From: an uncultured Clostridia bacterium
Lineage (GTDB): Bacteria; Bacillota; Clostridia; Christensenellales; UBA1242
NCBI GenBank assembly: GCA_934772525.1
Contig: CAKVMI010000003.1
Span: 164,503-228,502, forward strand
Length of the DNA stretch: 64,000 nucleotides
Reading direction: 5' to 3'
The position numbers and the translations under genes are program-made. Positions 1-8,534 of this stretch are shown piece after piece. The notes under the pieces are model-generated. The model was not told where the DNA came from and ran no database searches. It was given only the letters and a program-made list of their open reading frames with translations. Position 1 is the first letter of the stretch, and each line of letters starts with the position of its first letter.

Positions 1-25
1 TAAATTCTTTAAAAAACTTTTTCAT
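1..25 (-). CDS. 5' end of a gene running off the left edge
   Basis: Reading the minus strand, an AAGGAGA ribosome site sits six bases before an ATG at position 25, followed by eight open codons (MKKFFKEF) to the window edge. A convincing promoter lies just upstream. Nothing can be said of the product from eight residues except that the start is Lys/Phe rich. The next gene on the same strand, asnS, ends 165 bases upstream and has its own terminator, so this is probably a separate transcript. Confidence 0.6.
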
Positions 26-59
26 ATTCTCTCCTTTTCAAATTTTGTAATCGTTTGAT

Positions 60-87
60 ATTTTATCACATTTTTCTCGAATATCAA
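60..87 (-). promoter_or_regulatory. Sigma-A type promoter of the left-edge gene
   Basis: Minus-strand TTGATA (87-82), a 16-base spacer and TAAAAT (65-60), about 35 bases before the ATG at 25. Confidence 0.55.
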
Positions 88-122
88 TAAAATTTTGACA
101 ATCTTCTAATAAAAAATAAAAA

Positions 123-170
123 AATAGAAAGAAATACAATAATTTAAATTAAAATTGTTCTCTTTCTATT
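123..170 (-). terminator. Terminator after asnS
   Basis: AATAGAAAGA at 123-132 pairs with TCTTTCTATT at 161-170, with an inner ACAAT/ATTGT pair. On the minus strand the stem is followed by a long T-rich run. The stem is AT-rich, so its strength is uncertain. Confidence 0.55.
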
Positions 171-189
171 CTATTTTGCATTTTAAATT

Positions 190-1578
190 TTAGTATTGGC
201 AGTTTAATGGAGTTCTTGGGAATGGTATGCAATCACGGATGTTATCTACGCCGGTTAGATACATAACTAGTCTTTCAAAGCCCATACCAAAGCCAGAATG
301 GATGCATGAGCCAAACTTTCTTAAGTTTAGATACCAGTCAATAGGTTCGGTGTCTACGCCAAGTTCTTTGCAACGAGCTATAATCTTTTCGTAATTTTCT
401 TCTCTTTGACTACCACCCATCAACTCTCCAGCACCTGGAACTTCTAGGTCTACACCAGCAACGGTTTTGCCGTCAGCATTTTGCTTCATATAGAATGACT
501 TAATATCCTTTGGCCAGTTTTTAATAAATACAGGACCATCAAAATATTCAGTTATATATTTTTCGTGTTCTTTTGAAATATCTCCGCCTTGAACTGGTTC
601 AAATTCCCACTTAACATCGGCCTTTTGTAAGATATCTATAACTTCAGCGTGGTCTATACGGGTAAACTTACTTGTAAGCAATTTTTCTAGTTTTGCAATT
701 AAGCCCTTATCTACAAATTGATTTAAGAATTCCATTTCATCACGGCAAGTTGTTAGGACTTCCTTTACAACGCTCTTTAGCATTTCTTCTTCGATGTCCA
801 TAAGTTCGTCCAAGTCACAAAATGCGATTTCTGGTTCTATCATCCAAAATTCGTTTGCATGGTATTTGGTGTTAGAATTTTCAGTTCTGAATGTTGGCCC
901 AAAGGTATAAATTTTGTTAAATGCAAGTGCAAACGCTTCGCCATGAAGTTGACCTGAACCCGTGATGTATGCGGTTTTGCCAAATAAGTCTTGCGACATA
1001 TCCGCACTGCCATCTTTATTTTTTGGAATATTGTTTAAGTCTAGTGTAGTAACCTTAAACATTTGGTCAGAGCCTTCGCAATCGGCTGTAGTGATTAGTG
1101 GAGTGTTTACATAAACATATCCATTTTGTTGGAAGTACTTATGTATTGCCATTGCTGCTACACTTCTAATTCTAAACACGGCTTGGAAAAGGTTAGAACG
1201 TGGTCTAAGGTAAGCAATATTTCTTAAATATTCTACCGAATGATATTTCTTCTGCAAAGGGTATTCGTTATCTGTTGCACAGAAAATTTGTACATCGGTT
1301 GCAACGATTTCAAAAGGCTGTTTGTTTTCTGGTGTGCACTTTAAAGTACCTTGAACTATTACTGTAGAACCCGCATTTAGTTTTGCAATCTCTTCGTAAT
1401 TTTTTAAAGTGTTATCAAAAATTATTTGAACGGGTTTAAAGCAAGTGCCGTCGGTTAATGTGCAAAAGCCGAAATCTTTGCTATTTCTAACGCTTTTTAC
1501 CCAACCAGCCACTTTCACTAAACTGCCATCTAATTCGCTATATTTTTCATTTAATATTTTTACATCTGTTCTTTTCAT
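190..1578 (-). CDS. asnS: Asparagine--tRNA ligase
   Basis: Class IIb aminoacyl-tRNA synthetase that charges tRNA-Asn in the cytoplasm. An N-terminal OB-fold anticodon-binding domain (about residues 12-105) precedes the class II catalytic core. Motif 2 is visible as FRTENSNT near residue 232, and motif 3 as GMGFERL near 435, ending in the usual PFPRTP segment. At 462 residues it has the normal bacterial AsnS length. An in-frame TTG four codons upstream (1590) is less likely as the start because it overlaps the GGAG ribosome site, which stands six bases before the ATG at 1578. A leader of about 220 bases with a short ORF precedes it. A small fraction of AsnS-like proteins are paralogues, but the full motif set supports a true ligase. 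Confidence 0.96.
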   Translation of the reverse strand: MKRTDVKILNEKYSELDGSLVKVAGWVKSVRNSKDFGFCTLTDGTCFKPVQIIFDNTLKNYEEIAKLNAGSTVIVQGTLKCTPENKQPFEIVATDVQIFCATDNEYPLQKKYHSVEYLRNIAYLRPRSNLFQAVFRIRSVAAMAIHKYFQQNGYVYVNTPLITTADCEGSDQMFKVTTLDLNNIPKNKDGSADMSQDLFGKTAYITGSGQLHGEAFALAFNKIYTFGPTFRTENSNTKYHANEFWMIEPEIAFCDLDELMDIEEEMLKSVVKEVLTTCRDEMEFLNQFVDKGLIAKLEKLLTSKFTRIDHAEVIDILQKADVKWEFEPVQGGDISKEHEKYITEYFDGPVFIKNWPKDIKSFYMKQNADGKTVAGVDLEVPGAGELMGGSQREENYEKIIARCKELGVDTEPIDWYLNLRKFGSCIHSGFGMGFERLVMYLTGVDNIRDCIPFPRTPLNCQY

Positions 1579-1683
1579 AATTTGCTCCAAATTAGTAAAT
1601 TTTAGTTTATTTTAGCACACAATTCACAGTTTCTGCAAGTGTTATTGTGTTTAATTTGCTATTAATTAATTTTTATATTCATT

Positions 1684-1728
1684 TTATTTAATACAAATCT
1701 CGCCCGCTACGGCATTACTCTTTTTCAT
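1684..1728 (-). CDS. Possible 14-residue leader peptide upstream of asnS
   Basis: Minus-strand ATG at 1728 follows TAAGGAGA by four bases and reads MKKSNAVAGEICIK to a TAA. It lies in the 5' leader of asnS, 105 bases before that start. The ribosome site is as good as those of real genes here, but the peptide is too short to judge. It could be a regulatory upstream ORF or the remnant of a lost gene. Confidence 0.3.
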   Translation of the reverse strand: MKKSNAVAGEICIK

Positions 1729-1813
1729 AGTTTCTCCTTAAAATAAAAATCACCATTTAGTGAACCCCAAATGATGACTTGTTATTTTTTATAGCCAAAA
1801 GGAACTCACTAAC

Positions 1814-1842
1814 TATTTAGTAAGATTAGATTATTATTGCAA
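1814..1842 (-). promoter_or_regulatory. Candidate promoter of the asnS leader
   Basis: Minus strand TTGCAA (1842-1837), a 17-base spacer and TAAATA (1819-1814). It would give a 5' leader of about 220 bases including the short ORF. Confidence 0.4.
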
Positions 1843-2138
1843 TTATTTAATTCAGCAAAAAACATAACCATAGTATTTCCTTTTTATGCATTTATATTAG
1901 CACCAAAAAATTAGTTTGTCAATTATTTGGCTTAAACTTAAATAATTTCAGTGCTGAAGTGTGCTTTTTATTTTACAATTATCATATTGCCCATTATTTT
2001 AAATATCTCTAATATTTATTTTACACAATTTAATTGCAAATATTGTTAAATATCAAACATTTATCTCTTAAGTTAATTATAAAGCTTTGAAATGGTTGCC
2101 GAAAATTTAGTTATTTTTTTTTAAGTTAACTCATTATT

Positions 2139-2167
2139 TTGATATATTTTTTAAAATGCAGTATAAT
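2139..2167 (+). promoter_or_regulatory. Promoter of the first S51 peptidase gene
   Basis: TTGATA (2139-2144), a 17-base spacer and a perfect TATAAT (2162-2167), 24 bases before the ATG at 2191. Confidence 0.75.
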
Positions 2168-2190
2168 TAACATTATTAGAGGTAATTTAT

Positions 2191-2856
2191 ATGTATAGTT
2201 TTTTATTTAGTAAAATTAATGATGTTAGTGAGTCAAATTTGAAAATTTGTAGGCAATATATTAAAAATGATAAAATAGTTGTGTTTCCTTGGACTTTTGC
2301 AAGTGAATCAAATTTAGATGAAGTGAATATAGATTTTTTTTGTTCTGGTGGAAAGCATTATGAAAAATATGTTTCGCAGTTAAGCTTGTTAGGATTTAAT
2401 AGAGAGAATATAAAAATAATTAACCCCTACTTGGTTACAAAAGATGAAATTAAAGATATTTTAGATAATAGTACTTATGCATTTATTCCTGGTGGAAATC
2501 CAGAAATGTTTATGACTTTAGCAATTAGACTTGGAGTTTTGGACTTTTTTACCAACTATAAAGGCAATATGATTGGTGAAAGCGCCGGCAGTGATTTGCA
2601 ATTTGAACTATACCAAATACCAAAATTTAATAATTTTTATGACTGCTCATCTTATTATAACGGGTTTGGTTTAATAAAGGGACAATATATTGTTGATGTA
2701 CACTCTCAAAAAAACAAAAAATATTTAAATGAATTAACCCGATTGGCTCGTATGAAAAACTTAAAGATTTTGACAATAGATAACAATTCTTGTGTTATTG
2801 TTAATAGACAAAATAGTGATATAATCAAAATTGGAAATGTTAGTGAAGTTGAATAG
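2191..2856 (+). CDS. S51 (dipeptidase E-like) family peptidase
   Basis: Cytoplasmic serine peptidase of the class I glutamine-amidotransferase-like fold. The family includes alpha-aspartyl dipeptidase PepE and cyanophycinase-like enzymes. Visible are the GGN loop (residues 101-103), the nucleophile elbow GESAGS with Ser131, and a candidate catalytic His171 in DVHS. At 221 residues it matches the usual 210-240. An AGAGGT ribosome site and its own consensus promoter indicate a single-gene transcript, closed by the hairpin at 2924. Similarity to the canonical family is moderate, and the sequence is very AT-rich with AAT/AAA codons. The substrate cannot be inferred. A second, better preserved family member lies at 62350. 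Confidence 0.75.
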   Translation: MYSFLFSKINDVSESNLKICRQYIKNDKIVVFPWTFASESNLDEVNIDFFCSGGKHYEKYVSQLSLLGFNRENIKIINPYLVTKDEIKDILDNSTYAFIPGGNPEMFMTLAIRLGVLDFFTNYKGNMIGESAGSDLQFELYQIPKFNNFYDCSSYYNGFGLIKGQYIVDVHSQKNKKYLNELTRLARMKNLKILTIDNNSCVIVNRQNSDIIKIGNVSEVE

Positions 2857-2923
2857 TCTTTTAATTACAATATCATCTATATATCAATAAATTAATTGAC
2901 ACTCAAAAAATATACGGCAAAAT

Positions 2924-2962
2924 AAAAAACCGCATTGGAGATATATTCCAAGACGGTTTTTT
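2924..2962. terminator. Bidirectional terminator
   Basis: AAAAAACCG (2924-2932) and CGGTTTTTT (2954-2962) flank an inner TTGGA/TCCAA pair. T runs occur on both strands, so it can serve the S51 gene and the minus-strand gene ending at 3102. Confidence 0.75.
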
Positions 2963-2965
2963 GTT

Positions 2966-3101
2966 TTCTTAAACAAATTTGTTTAAATTGTTTTTTTGCT
3001 TTGTTTAAACATCTTTTTGCTTGTTTAGCTGTTTTTCGTTTGTTTAAACGGCTTTCTACTTGTTTAATTTACTTTTTGCTTTGCTTAAGCAAATTTTTGC
3101 T
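2966..3101. repeat. Degenerate 20-21 bp tandem repeat downstream of a membrane-protein gene
   Basis: About six imperfect copies of a unit like TTTGTTTAAACNNCTTTTTGC follow the stop codon of the minus-strand gene. Read on the minus strand in changing frames, the units encode Lys/Ala/Cys/Leu-rich segments such as KAKICLSKAKSK and KRCLNKAKK. This suggests a decayed basic C-terminal extension. Confidence 0.5.
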
Positions 3102-3548
3102 TTACTTGTTTTCTTCAGTTTTTTCAGCGGTTTCAGATGAACCAACTTCTTCTTCTTCGTTTTCTGCTTCTTCAGCGCAATCTTCACACTCGCAATCATC
3201 ATGACAACAGCAGTGGAATTCTGAATCTTTTGAGCAAAGTGCCAAAATTGCAAATACTACAAATGTAACGATTTTGCAAATTGAAATAATGCTACTAAAG
3301 ATAGAATATGCTCTGAACATTTCAGAACTTGCACCAAATAATCCATTTAGTGAAGACCAAAGTGCAGTAAATGCAGATAGTGCTAAAAAGATTACTGAAA
3401 CTACAAATACCTTTTTGTTTTCGGCTCTTAGTTCTTCATCTTCGCAGTTTAAAAATACAAAACCGCCTACAAGTGCGTAACAAATAGCACTAACATAGCC
3501 ACTTACCCATAATAGTAATTTTGCCCAAGGCTTTTTGATATCTATCAT
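3102..3548 (-). CDS. Small membrane protein with Cys/His-rich acidic tail
   Basis: Family not recognised. The 148-residue product has about three hydrophobic segments (roughly residues 10-33, 45-68 and 80-104). A short cytosolic-looking tail follows, beginning FHCCCHDDCECEDC: seven Cys and His residues packed in about 14 positions, then a run of Glu. Such a cluster could bind a metal, but that is inference. An AAGGAGA ribosome site stands eight bases before the ATG. It is flanked by rpsU on one side and a tandem repeat on the other, so no operon partner informs its role. Confidence 0.7.
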   Translation of the reverse strand: MIDIKKPWAKLLLWVSGYVSAICYALVGGFVFLNCEDEELRAENKKVFVVSVIFLALSAFTALWSSLNGLFGASSEMFRAYSIFSSIISICKIVTFVVFAILALCSKDSEFHCCCHDDCECEDCAEEAENEEEEVGSSETAEKTEENK

Positions 3549-3618
3549 AAAAAAATCTCCTTATTTAATTATACTACGATTTTACAAAAAAATTGATAAT
3601 TTGTCAACAACCCGCTAA

Positions 3619-3649
3619 TAAAAAAACTTCCACAATTTTGATGGAAGTT
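3619..3649 (-). terminator. Terminator after rpsU
   Basis: AACTTCCA (3625-3632) pairs with TGGAAGTT (3642-3649). The minus strand continues with a T run. Confidence 0.8.
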
Positions 3650-3657
3650 AATTTTAA

Positions 3658-3840
3658 TTAACCATTCTTACGGTTTCTTTTTCTAGCGGCTTCTGACTTC
3701 ATTTTCTTTTTAACGCCTGGCTTAACATAAGCTTCCTTCTTACGGATATCTCCGATAATTCCGTCTTTTTGGCATTTTCTCTTAAAACGCTTGATTGCGC
3801 TATCTAGAGATTCGTTTTCACCTAGTTTTACGGTACTCAT
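3658..3840 (-). CDS. rpsU: 30S ribosomal protein S21
   Basis: Small basic ribosomal protein bound near the anti-Shine-Dalgarno end of 16S rRNA. From MSTVKLGENESLDSAIKRFK the 60-residue product has the family's N-terminal block, the GIIGDIRKKEAYVKP centre and an Arg/Lys-rich tail. An upstream in-frame ATG at 3888 would add 16 unrelated residues. I prefer the ATG at 3840, which follows a GGGGTGA site. Linkage with the rsmE-mtaB-HIT genes on the same strand is common in Clostridia, which supports the call. Confidence 0.95.
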   Translation of the reverse strand: MSTVKLGENESLDSAIKRFKRKCQKDGIIGDIRKKEAYVKPGVKKKMKSEAARKRNRKNG

Positions 3841-4016
3841 TACTAATTTCACCCCGCTTTTTGTAAAATTCCTGTGATATTTTAACACCTATATAGTAAT
3901 ATTGTCAAGGGTTTAACACAAAATTTTCACAAAAAGTAAAAAATAACGCTTGTTAAGTTGGCTTAAAAAATTGAAGACAAACTGAAGTTATTTTTAAAAT
4001 GCATTAACCCAAAACA

Positions 4017-4415
4017 CTAATTTAATCTTAAAAGGTTACAAACTGCATGCAAATCGTCTTGTTTGTAGTTTGCAAATTTTTTATTTTCTGGTAATACGGA
4101 TGGTAAAATGTGGTAGTGTAAATGCATTACCGATTGGCCAGAACTTTCGCCATTATTTACGACAATTTGAACGCCGTCAAAACCTAAATTATTTACATAA
4201 TGCTCGGCAATTTTTTTGGTATACATTGTAATTAAATTGAGTTTATCTTGTGGGGTTTTTAAAAAGTTTTGAGTATGCTCTTTTAGTACCACCAAAGTAT
4301 GACCTAAGCAATCTGCTGAAATATCCAAAAATGCCAAGCAATTTTCATCTTCAAAAACTTTGTAACTTGGGATATCTCCCTTTACGATTTTACAAAAAAT
4401 ACAATCGTTATTCAT
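4017..4415 (-). CDS. HIT family (Hint-type) nucleotide hydrolase
   Basis: Histidine-triad protein that hydrolyses nucleoside phosphoramidates or similar AMP conjugates. The triad HLHYH occupies residues 98-102, the middle His (100) being the expected nucleophile. The N-terminal CIFC pair (residues 5-8) is typical of the group. Its ATG lies inside the last codons of mtaB (eight-base overlap), and the GGAG site is in mtaB coding sequence, so translation is coupled. The length of 132 is close to the usual 110-140. Hint versus a Fhit- or GalT-like branch is decided by size and motif. The physiological substrate is unknown. Confidence 0.92.
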   Translation of the reverse strand: MNNDCIFCKIVKGDIPSYKVFEDENCLAFLDISADCLGHTLVVLKEHTQNFLKTPQDKLNLITMYTKKIAEHYVNNLGFDGVQIVVNNGESSGQSVMHLHYHILPSVLPENKKFANYKQDDLHAVCNLLRLN

Positions 4416-5676
4416 AAATTATTTCTCCTTTCATTCCGTCTTTAAATGGTTCTATTAACCTGACATTAACCACTTTGTTTATAAGTGCAATGCAGTCACT
4501 TTTTATGTAACACTTGATGTAACCCTTGGTGTAGCCTTCTAAAAATCCATTTTGGGTAGTTTCTATAAGGACTTCGTCAGTGACGCCTATATTTTCTTTC
4601 AAGAACTTATTTTTTTGTGCGACTTCAAGTTCGGTCATTTTTGCTACCCTGTTCTTTACAATCGAGCCATTAAGTATTCCCCATTTTTCTGCCACCGTGC
4701 CATCACGCTTACTATATGGAAAAATGTGCATAAATGCGAAATTGCACTTTTTAACAAAGTCTAAACTATTGTTAAATTCTTCTTCCGTTTCGGTTGGAAA
4801 ACCAACTATTATGTCGGTAGATATTGTTGCATTTGGGAAGTAACTACGAATCTTTTCAACCGCTTGCATATATTCTGCCGTTGTATATTTTCGATTCATC
4901 TTTTTTAGCGTACTATCGTCGCCCGATTGAAGTGCTAAGTGAAAGAATGGACAAAATGCTGGTAACTTTTGAAGTGCGGACAACAATTCGTCTGTAAGGG
5001 TTCCCATTTCAAAGGAAGAAAAACGAAGTCTAACCCCAGGATACATTTTAAATAAATTTACCACATCTACCAGTGTGCATTGTGGGTTTAAATCTTTCCC
5101 GAAGCCTGCAATATTTATGCCAACTAATACGACTTCTAGTGAGTTTTTTGTAACAATATCTAATTCGTTACTAATTGACGAAAGCGTTCTACTACGTTCC
5201 CTACCCCTTGTGTATGGAATAATGCAATAAGTACAAAAGTTGTTGCAACCGTCTTGAATTTTTATAAACGAGCGAATTCGGTTTCCCGAAATTAAAAAGT
5301 TGTCGTTATATTCCCTTTCTTCGGGGTAATTTGCAAGACCAGTAAAATCACTTAAAATTGCATCCACAATTTTTTCTTTACTGGATGTTCCGAGCACTGC
5401 TTTTACATTTGGTCTATTTACGTAACTTTCTCTATGCAGTTTACTAGAGCAACCCATAATATAGATTTTTGCGTTGGGATTAATTTTGTTTATCTTTGCA
5501 ATAATTCCCCTAGATTTATGTTCGGCTTCGTTGGTCACTGCACAAGTATTAATAACGTAAACATCAGCAAACTCGAGTGTGGTTGTGGTATCACCATACT
5601 CTTTTAGTTTATTTATTATCGCTTCACTCTCATAATAATTTACCTTACAACCTAAGGTATAAACGCAAAATTTCAT
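4408..5676 (-). CDS. mtaB: tRNA t6A37 methylthiotransferase MtaB
   Basis: Radical-SAM enzyme converting t6A37 to ms2t6A37 in tRNAs that read ANN codons. The N-terminal methylthiotransferase domain has its three cluster cysteines at 10, 45 and 76. The radical-SAM motif CNNFCTYC covers 144-151, followed by a TRAM-like C-terminal end. At 422 residues the length is normal. MtaB is favoured over MiaB by the N-terminal LGCKVNYYESE form and by the genomic partners. It starts four bases after the rsmE stop, and its AAAGG site lies inside rsmE. The stop overlaps the HIT gene. Confidence 0.92.
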   Translation of the reverse strand: MKFCVYTLGCKVNYYESEAIINKLKEYGDTTTTLEFADVYVINTCAVTNEAEHKSRGIIAKINKINPNAKIYIMGCSSKLHRESYVNRPNVKAVLGTSSKEKIVDAILSDFTGLANYPEEREYNDNFLISGNRIRSFIKIQDGCNNFCTYCIIPYTRGRERSRTLSSISNELDIVTKNSLEVVLVGINIAGFGKDLNPQCTLVDVVNLFKMYPGVRLRFSSFEMGTLTDELLSALQKLPAFCPFFHLALQSGDDSTLKKMNRKYTTAEYMQAVEKIRSYFPNATISTDIIVGFPTETEEEFNNSLDFVKKCNFAFMHIFPYSKRDGTVAEKWGILNGSIVKNRVAKMTELEVAQKNKFLKENIGVTDEVLIETTQNGFLEGYTKGYIKCYIKSDCIALINKVVNVRLIEPFKDGMKGEIIYE

Positions 5677-5679
5677 ATC

Positions 5680-6396
5680 CTAAACCTTTAAACTGTCACT
5701 AAGTACGCTACAAACAAAAAGCCCCGCCGTTTCGGTACGCAAAATTCTTTTACCCAAACTTATACTAGTTGCTCCCGCTTTCAAAATTGTTTCAATTTCC
5801 GAACTATCAAAGCCACCTTCGGGTCCTACAATAACGCCAACCGACTTTATGCCGTTGTACTCACCTAAAACTTCTTGAATATTTTTGTTGTCTTCACGGG
5901 TATTGCAAAGAAGCGTTACATCAAATTGCTTTAAAATAGCGGGTAATTCCTTTATGGTTATACACTCGCTAATATTTAAAATGGTGCTACGCTTACATTG
6001 TTTGCTTGCGGAAATTGCAATTTTTTCTAGTCTTGCAAGTTTACCCGTATTTTGTTTTACATCACAATTTTTTAAGTATATTGGGATAAGGGCAGTTGCA
6101 CCAATTTCGGAGATTTTTTGGGTAATGAGTTCTAGTTTATCTGCCTTGCACAGTGCTTGAATAAGCGTAATTGAAATTGTAGGGTTTGCGGTGTTTTCGG
6201 TCTTTTCTAAAACCTCAAACGTGGCGGAATTTTTTGACAAACCCGTAATTTTGCAGTGGTAATCAAAATTATCGCCATTAAACCCAATAAATTCATCACC
6301 GACATTCATTCTTAACACATTTTTTAAGTGGTTAAATTCATCGCCCGAAAGCGTTAATAAATTTAACCCGTCCGAACCCAAAAAAAATCTTCGCAT
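5680..6396 (-). CDS. rsmE: 16S rRNA m3U1498 methyltransferase RsmE
   Basis: SPOUT-class methyltransferase acting on U1498 of 16S rRNA in the 30S subunit. An N-terminal PUA-like domain (about 1-70) precedes the knotted SAM-binding domain, with VGPEGGF at 190-196 and LGKRILRTETA at 214-224. The length is 238 residues, as expected. It heads a run of three overlapping or abutting minus-strand genes (rsmE, mtaB, HIT). The AAGGAAA site sits six bases before the ATG. The ychF stop is 23 bases upstream, so a longer transcript from ychF is possible. Confidence 0.94.
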   Translation of the reverse strand: MRRFFLGSDGLNLLTLSGDEFNHLKNVLRMNVGDEFIGFNGDNFDYHCKITGLSKNSATFEVLEKTENTANPTISITLIQALCKADKLELITQKISEIGATALIPIYLKNCDVKQNTGKLARLEKIAISASKQCKRSTILNISECITIKELPAILKQFDVTLLCNTREDNKNIQEVLGEYNGIKSVGVIVGPEGGFDSSEIETILKAGATSISLGKRILRTETAGLFVCSVLSDSLKV

Positions 6397-6418
6397 ACAT
6401 CTTTCCTTTTTAATTTTT

Positions 6419-7516
6419 TTAAACGTTAAACCTAAATACTATTACGTCGCCGTCTTTTACGACATAGTCTTTGCCTTCCATACGAACCTTTCCAGCGTCC
6501 TTTGCATTTGCAACACTGCCATATTTTACAAGGTCATCATAACTTACAACTTCGGCTTTAATAAAGCCCTTTTCAAAATCTGAATGGATTTTTCCCGCTG
6601 CTCCCGGAGCCTTGGTGCCGTCTAAAATTGTCCACGCCCTAACTTCTTTTTCGCCCGCAGTTAAATACGAAATTTGACCAAGTAACTTGTAGCCTAGTTT
6701 AATAATTCTATTTAGTCCACTAGTTTTTAAGCCCAAGTCTTCTAAAAATAGTTGGCGGTCGGCTGGGTCTAGTTCGGTTAACTCTTGCTCTACTTTTGCA
6801 GAAATCACCAAAACTTCGCTACCTTCCTTTTTTGCATATTCCTTAACTAAACGAACGTACTCTAGGCTGTCTTCATCCTTTTTTAAATCGGCTTCTGCAA
6901 TATTGCACGCATAAATTACAGGTTTATCTGTAATTAAAAACAATGACTTTACAAACTTTTTGTCGTCATCTGAAAATTGTATTGTTTTAGCGAGTTTCCC
7001 ATTATTTAGTGCTTCAATTATTGTATCTACAATTTTTAGTTGGCTTGCACCTTCTTTATCTCCAGCCCTTGCAGACTTTTCAAACCTAACTCTTTGCTTT
7101 GTTAGACTTTCAAGGTCGGATAAAAGAAGTTCGGTGTTTATAACTTCAATATCTCGTATTGGGTCTACCTTACCATCTACATGGATAATGTTTTCATCAT
7201 CAAAACATCTGACAACTTGTACTATTGCGTCACACTCTCTAATAGACGCCAAAAATTGGTTGCCCAAACCTTCGCCCTTACTTGCACCCTTTACAAGACC
7301 TGCAATATCTACAAACTTTAAACTTGCTGGGGTTATTTTTTGTGTGTTATACATTTTGCCTAAAACGTTTAACCTTTCGTCTGGCACATCTACTATTCCT
7401 ATATTTGGTTCTATTGTGCAAAATGGATAGTTTGCACTTTCTGCACCCGCATTTGTAAGTGCGTTAAATAATGTACTTTTTCCTACATTTGGTAATCCTA
7501 CTAGTCCTAATTCCAT
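6419..7516 (-). CDS. ychF: Redox-responsive ATPase YchF (Obg family)
   Basis: Obg-related P-loop ATPase associated with ribosomes and stress adaptation. The G1 loop GLPNVGKST is at residues 7-15. The G4 position reads NIAE rather than NKxD, which is the YchF signature for ATP preference. A C-terminal TGS domain ends with DGDVIVFRFNV. The 365-residue length is typical. An AGGAGA site stands six bases from the ATG. A minus-strand TATAAT lies about 35 bases upstream without an obvious -35. It is probably transcribed with the downstream rsmE-mtaB-HIT group. Confidence 0.96.
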   Translation of the reverse strand: MELGLVGLPNVGKSTLFNALTNAGAESANYPFCTIEPNIGIVDVPDERLNVLGKMYNTQKITPASLKFVDIAGLVKGASKGEGLGNQFLASIRECDAIVQVVRCFDDENIIHVDGKVDPIRDIEVINTELLLSDLESLTKQRVRFEKSARAGDKEGASQLKIVDTIIEALNNGKLAKTIQFSDDDKKFVKSLFLITDKPVIYACNIAEADLKKDEDSLEYVRLVKEYAKKEGSEVLVISAKVEQELTELDPADRQLFLEDLGLKTSGLNRIIKLGYKLLGQISYLTAGEKEVRAWTILDGTKAPGAAGKIHSDFEKGFIKAEVVSYDDLVKYGSVANAKDAGKVRMEGKDYVVKDGDVIVFRFNV

Positions 7517-7668
7517 ATTAATCTCCTAAAAATTTTTCGCTTGCTATTATACTATACTTGAAATTAAAAATAAAGTAAATTTGAATTTTTGTAGTATTTA
7601 TATGCTTTACAAAGTGGAAGTTTTGCAAGTTAGACCAACCGATCCAAAAATTTTTTTTAAAAAACAGT

Positions 7669-7697
7669 TTGAAAACCCACAAATTTTAGTGTAAAAT
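7669..7697 (+). promoter_or_regulatory. Promoter of the alpha/beta hydrolase gene
   Basis: TTGAAA (7669-7674), a 17-base spacer and TAAAAT (7692-7697), 48 bases before the ATG at 7745. Confidence 0.6.
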
Positions 7698-7744
7698 AAA
7701 TTTGATAAAATTTCAGACGAAAAAATAAAAAGTTGGAGAATAAT

Positions 7745-8494
7745 ATGGAAATTATAGAAAACAAAATTTGTAATCATTCGTCAAGAATTTTTGTGCCGAA
7801 AGACCCAAAAGAAGTGCTTATTGCCATTCACGGCTTTGCTGGAGATAAAAATAGTTCGGTAATTATTGCAATTGCAAAAAATTTGGTGGCGTTAGGGATT
7901 TGCACAATTTCGTTTGAACTTCCTTGTCACGGAGCCGATGCGTGCAATTCAAATCTTAATTTTTTTGACTGCATAAATAGTGTTGCTGAAATTATAAATT
8001 TTGCAGAAAACACATACAAAAATTTGCCAATATCAATATTTGCAACAAGTTTTGGTGCCTTTTTGATTTTAAATTATCTAAAAACTTGCGATAAAAAATT
8101 TAAAGCGGTTATTTTACGTTCCCCCGCTATAGATATGCCAAACATTTTGGTTAATAAAATTTTACCCAAACACAATCTTAGTTTAATTGACCTTAATAAA
8201 ACACAGAATTTAGGATACGGAAACCCATTATATGTAGATAAAAAATTTATTGTCGACTTGTATTCAAATGCATTAGATAATAGTTTCAGTGAACCAAATA
8301 ACACATATTTTATTTTGCAAGGACTAAAAGATGACATTGTAGACCCAAATTATGTATTTGATTTTTGCGAAAAACATTTTAAAAACAGATTTTTTCTTTA
8401 TAAATTTGAAAACGCCGACCACCGCTATAAAAATCCTGGCGAGTTGGAACAAATTGTAAACATCACTCGCAATATTTTGACTAGGACTAAATAA
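7745..8494 (+). CDS. Alpha/beta hydrolase of unknown substrate
   Basis: Cytoplasmic alpha/beta-hydrolase fold protein of 249 residues. The oxyanion-side motif HGFAGDK is at 29-35. The nucleophile elbow is ATSFG (100-104) with Ser102, so the first Gly of GxSxG is Ala. Candidate Asp and His are in GLKDDIVDP and NADHRYKNP near the C terminus. A TTG four codons upstream is in frame but overlaps the GGAG ribosome site, so the ATG at 7745 is preferred. It precedes the ABC-F gene by 40 bases on the same strand, with no terminator seen between them. The family includes esterases and acyl-peptide or thioester hydrolases. I cannot choose. Confidence 0.8.
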   Translation: MEIIENKICNHSSRIFVPKDPKEVLIAIHGFAGDKNSSVIIAIAKNLVALGICTISFELPCHGADACNSNLNFFDCINSVAEIINFAENTYKNLPISIFATSFGAFLILNYLKTCDKKFKAVILRSPAIDMPNILVNKILPKHNLSLIDLNKTQNLGYGNPLYVDKKFIVDLYSNALDNSFSEPNNTYFILQGLKDDIVDPNYVFDFCEKHFKNRFFLYKFENADHRYKNPGELEQIVNITRNILTRTK

Positions 8495-8534
8495 ACTTTA
8501 TTTCAATACCATCTTTTATATAGGAGGTGAAATT

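Larger units (their letters stand above)
1579..2190. other. Gene-poor stretch: asnS leader and divergent promoter region
   Basis: About 610 bases with no substantial gene. It holds the probable minus-strand asnS leader (to about 1807) with a 14-codon ORF, and on the plus strand the promoter of the S51 peptidase gene. I looked for T-box riboswitch landmarks upstream of asnS and found none. Confidence 0.6.

Noticed and set aside
1579..1842. T-box riboswitch upstream of asnS
   Set aside because: No T-box sequence, no specifier stem and no terminator/antiterminator pair could be found.
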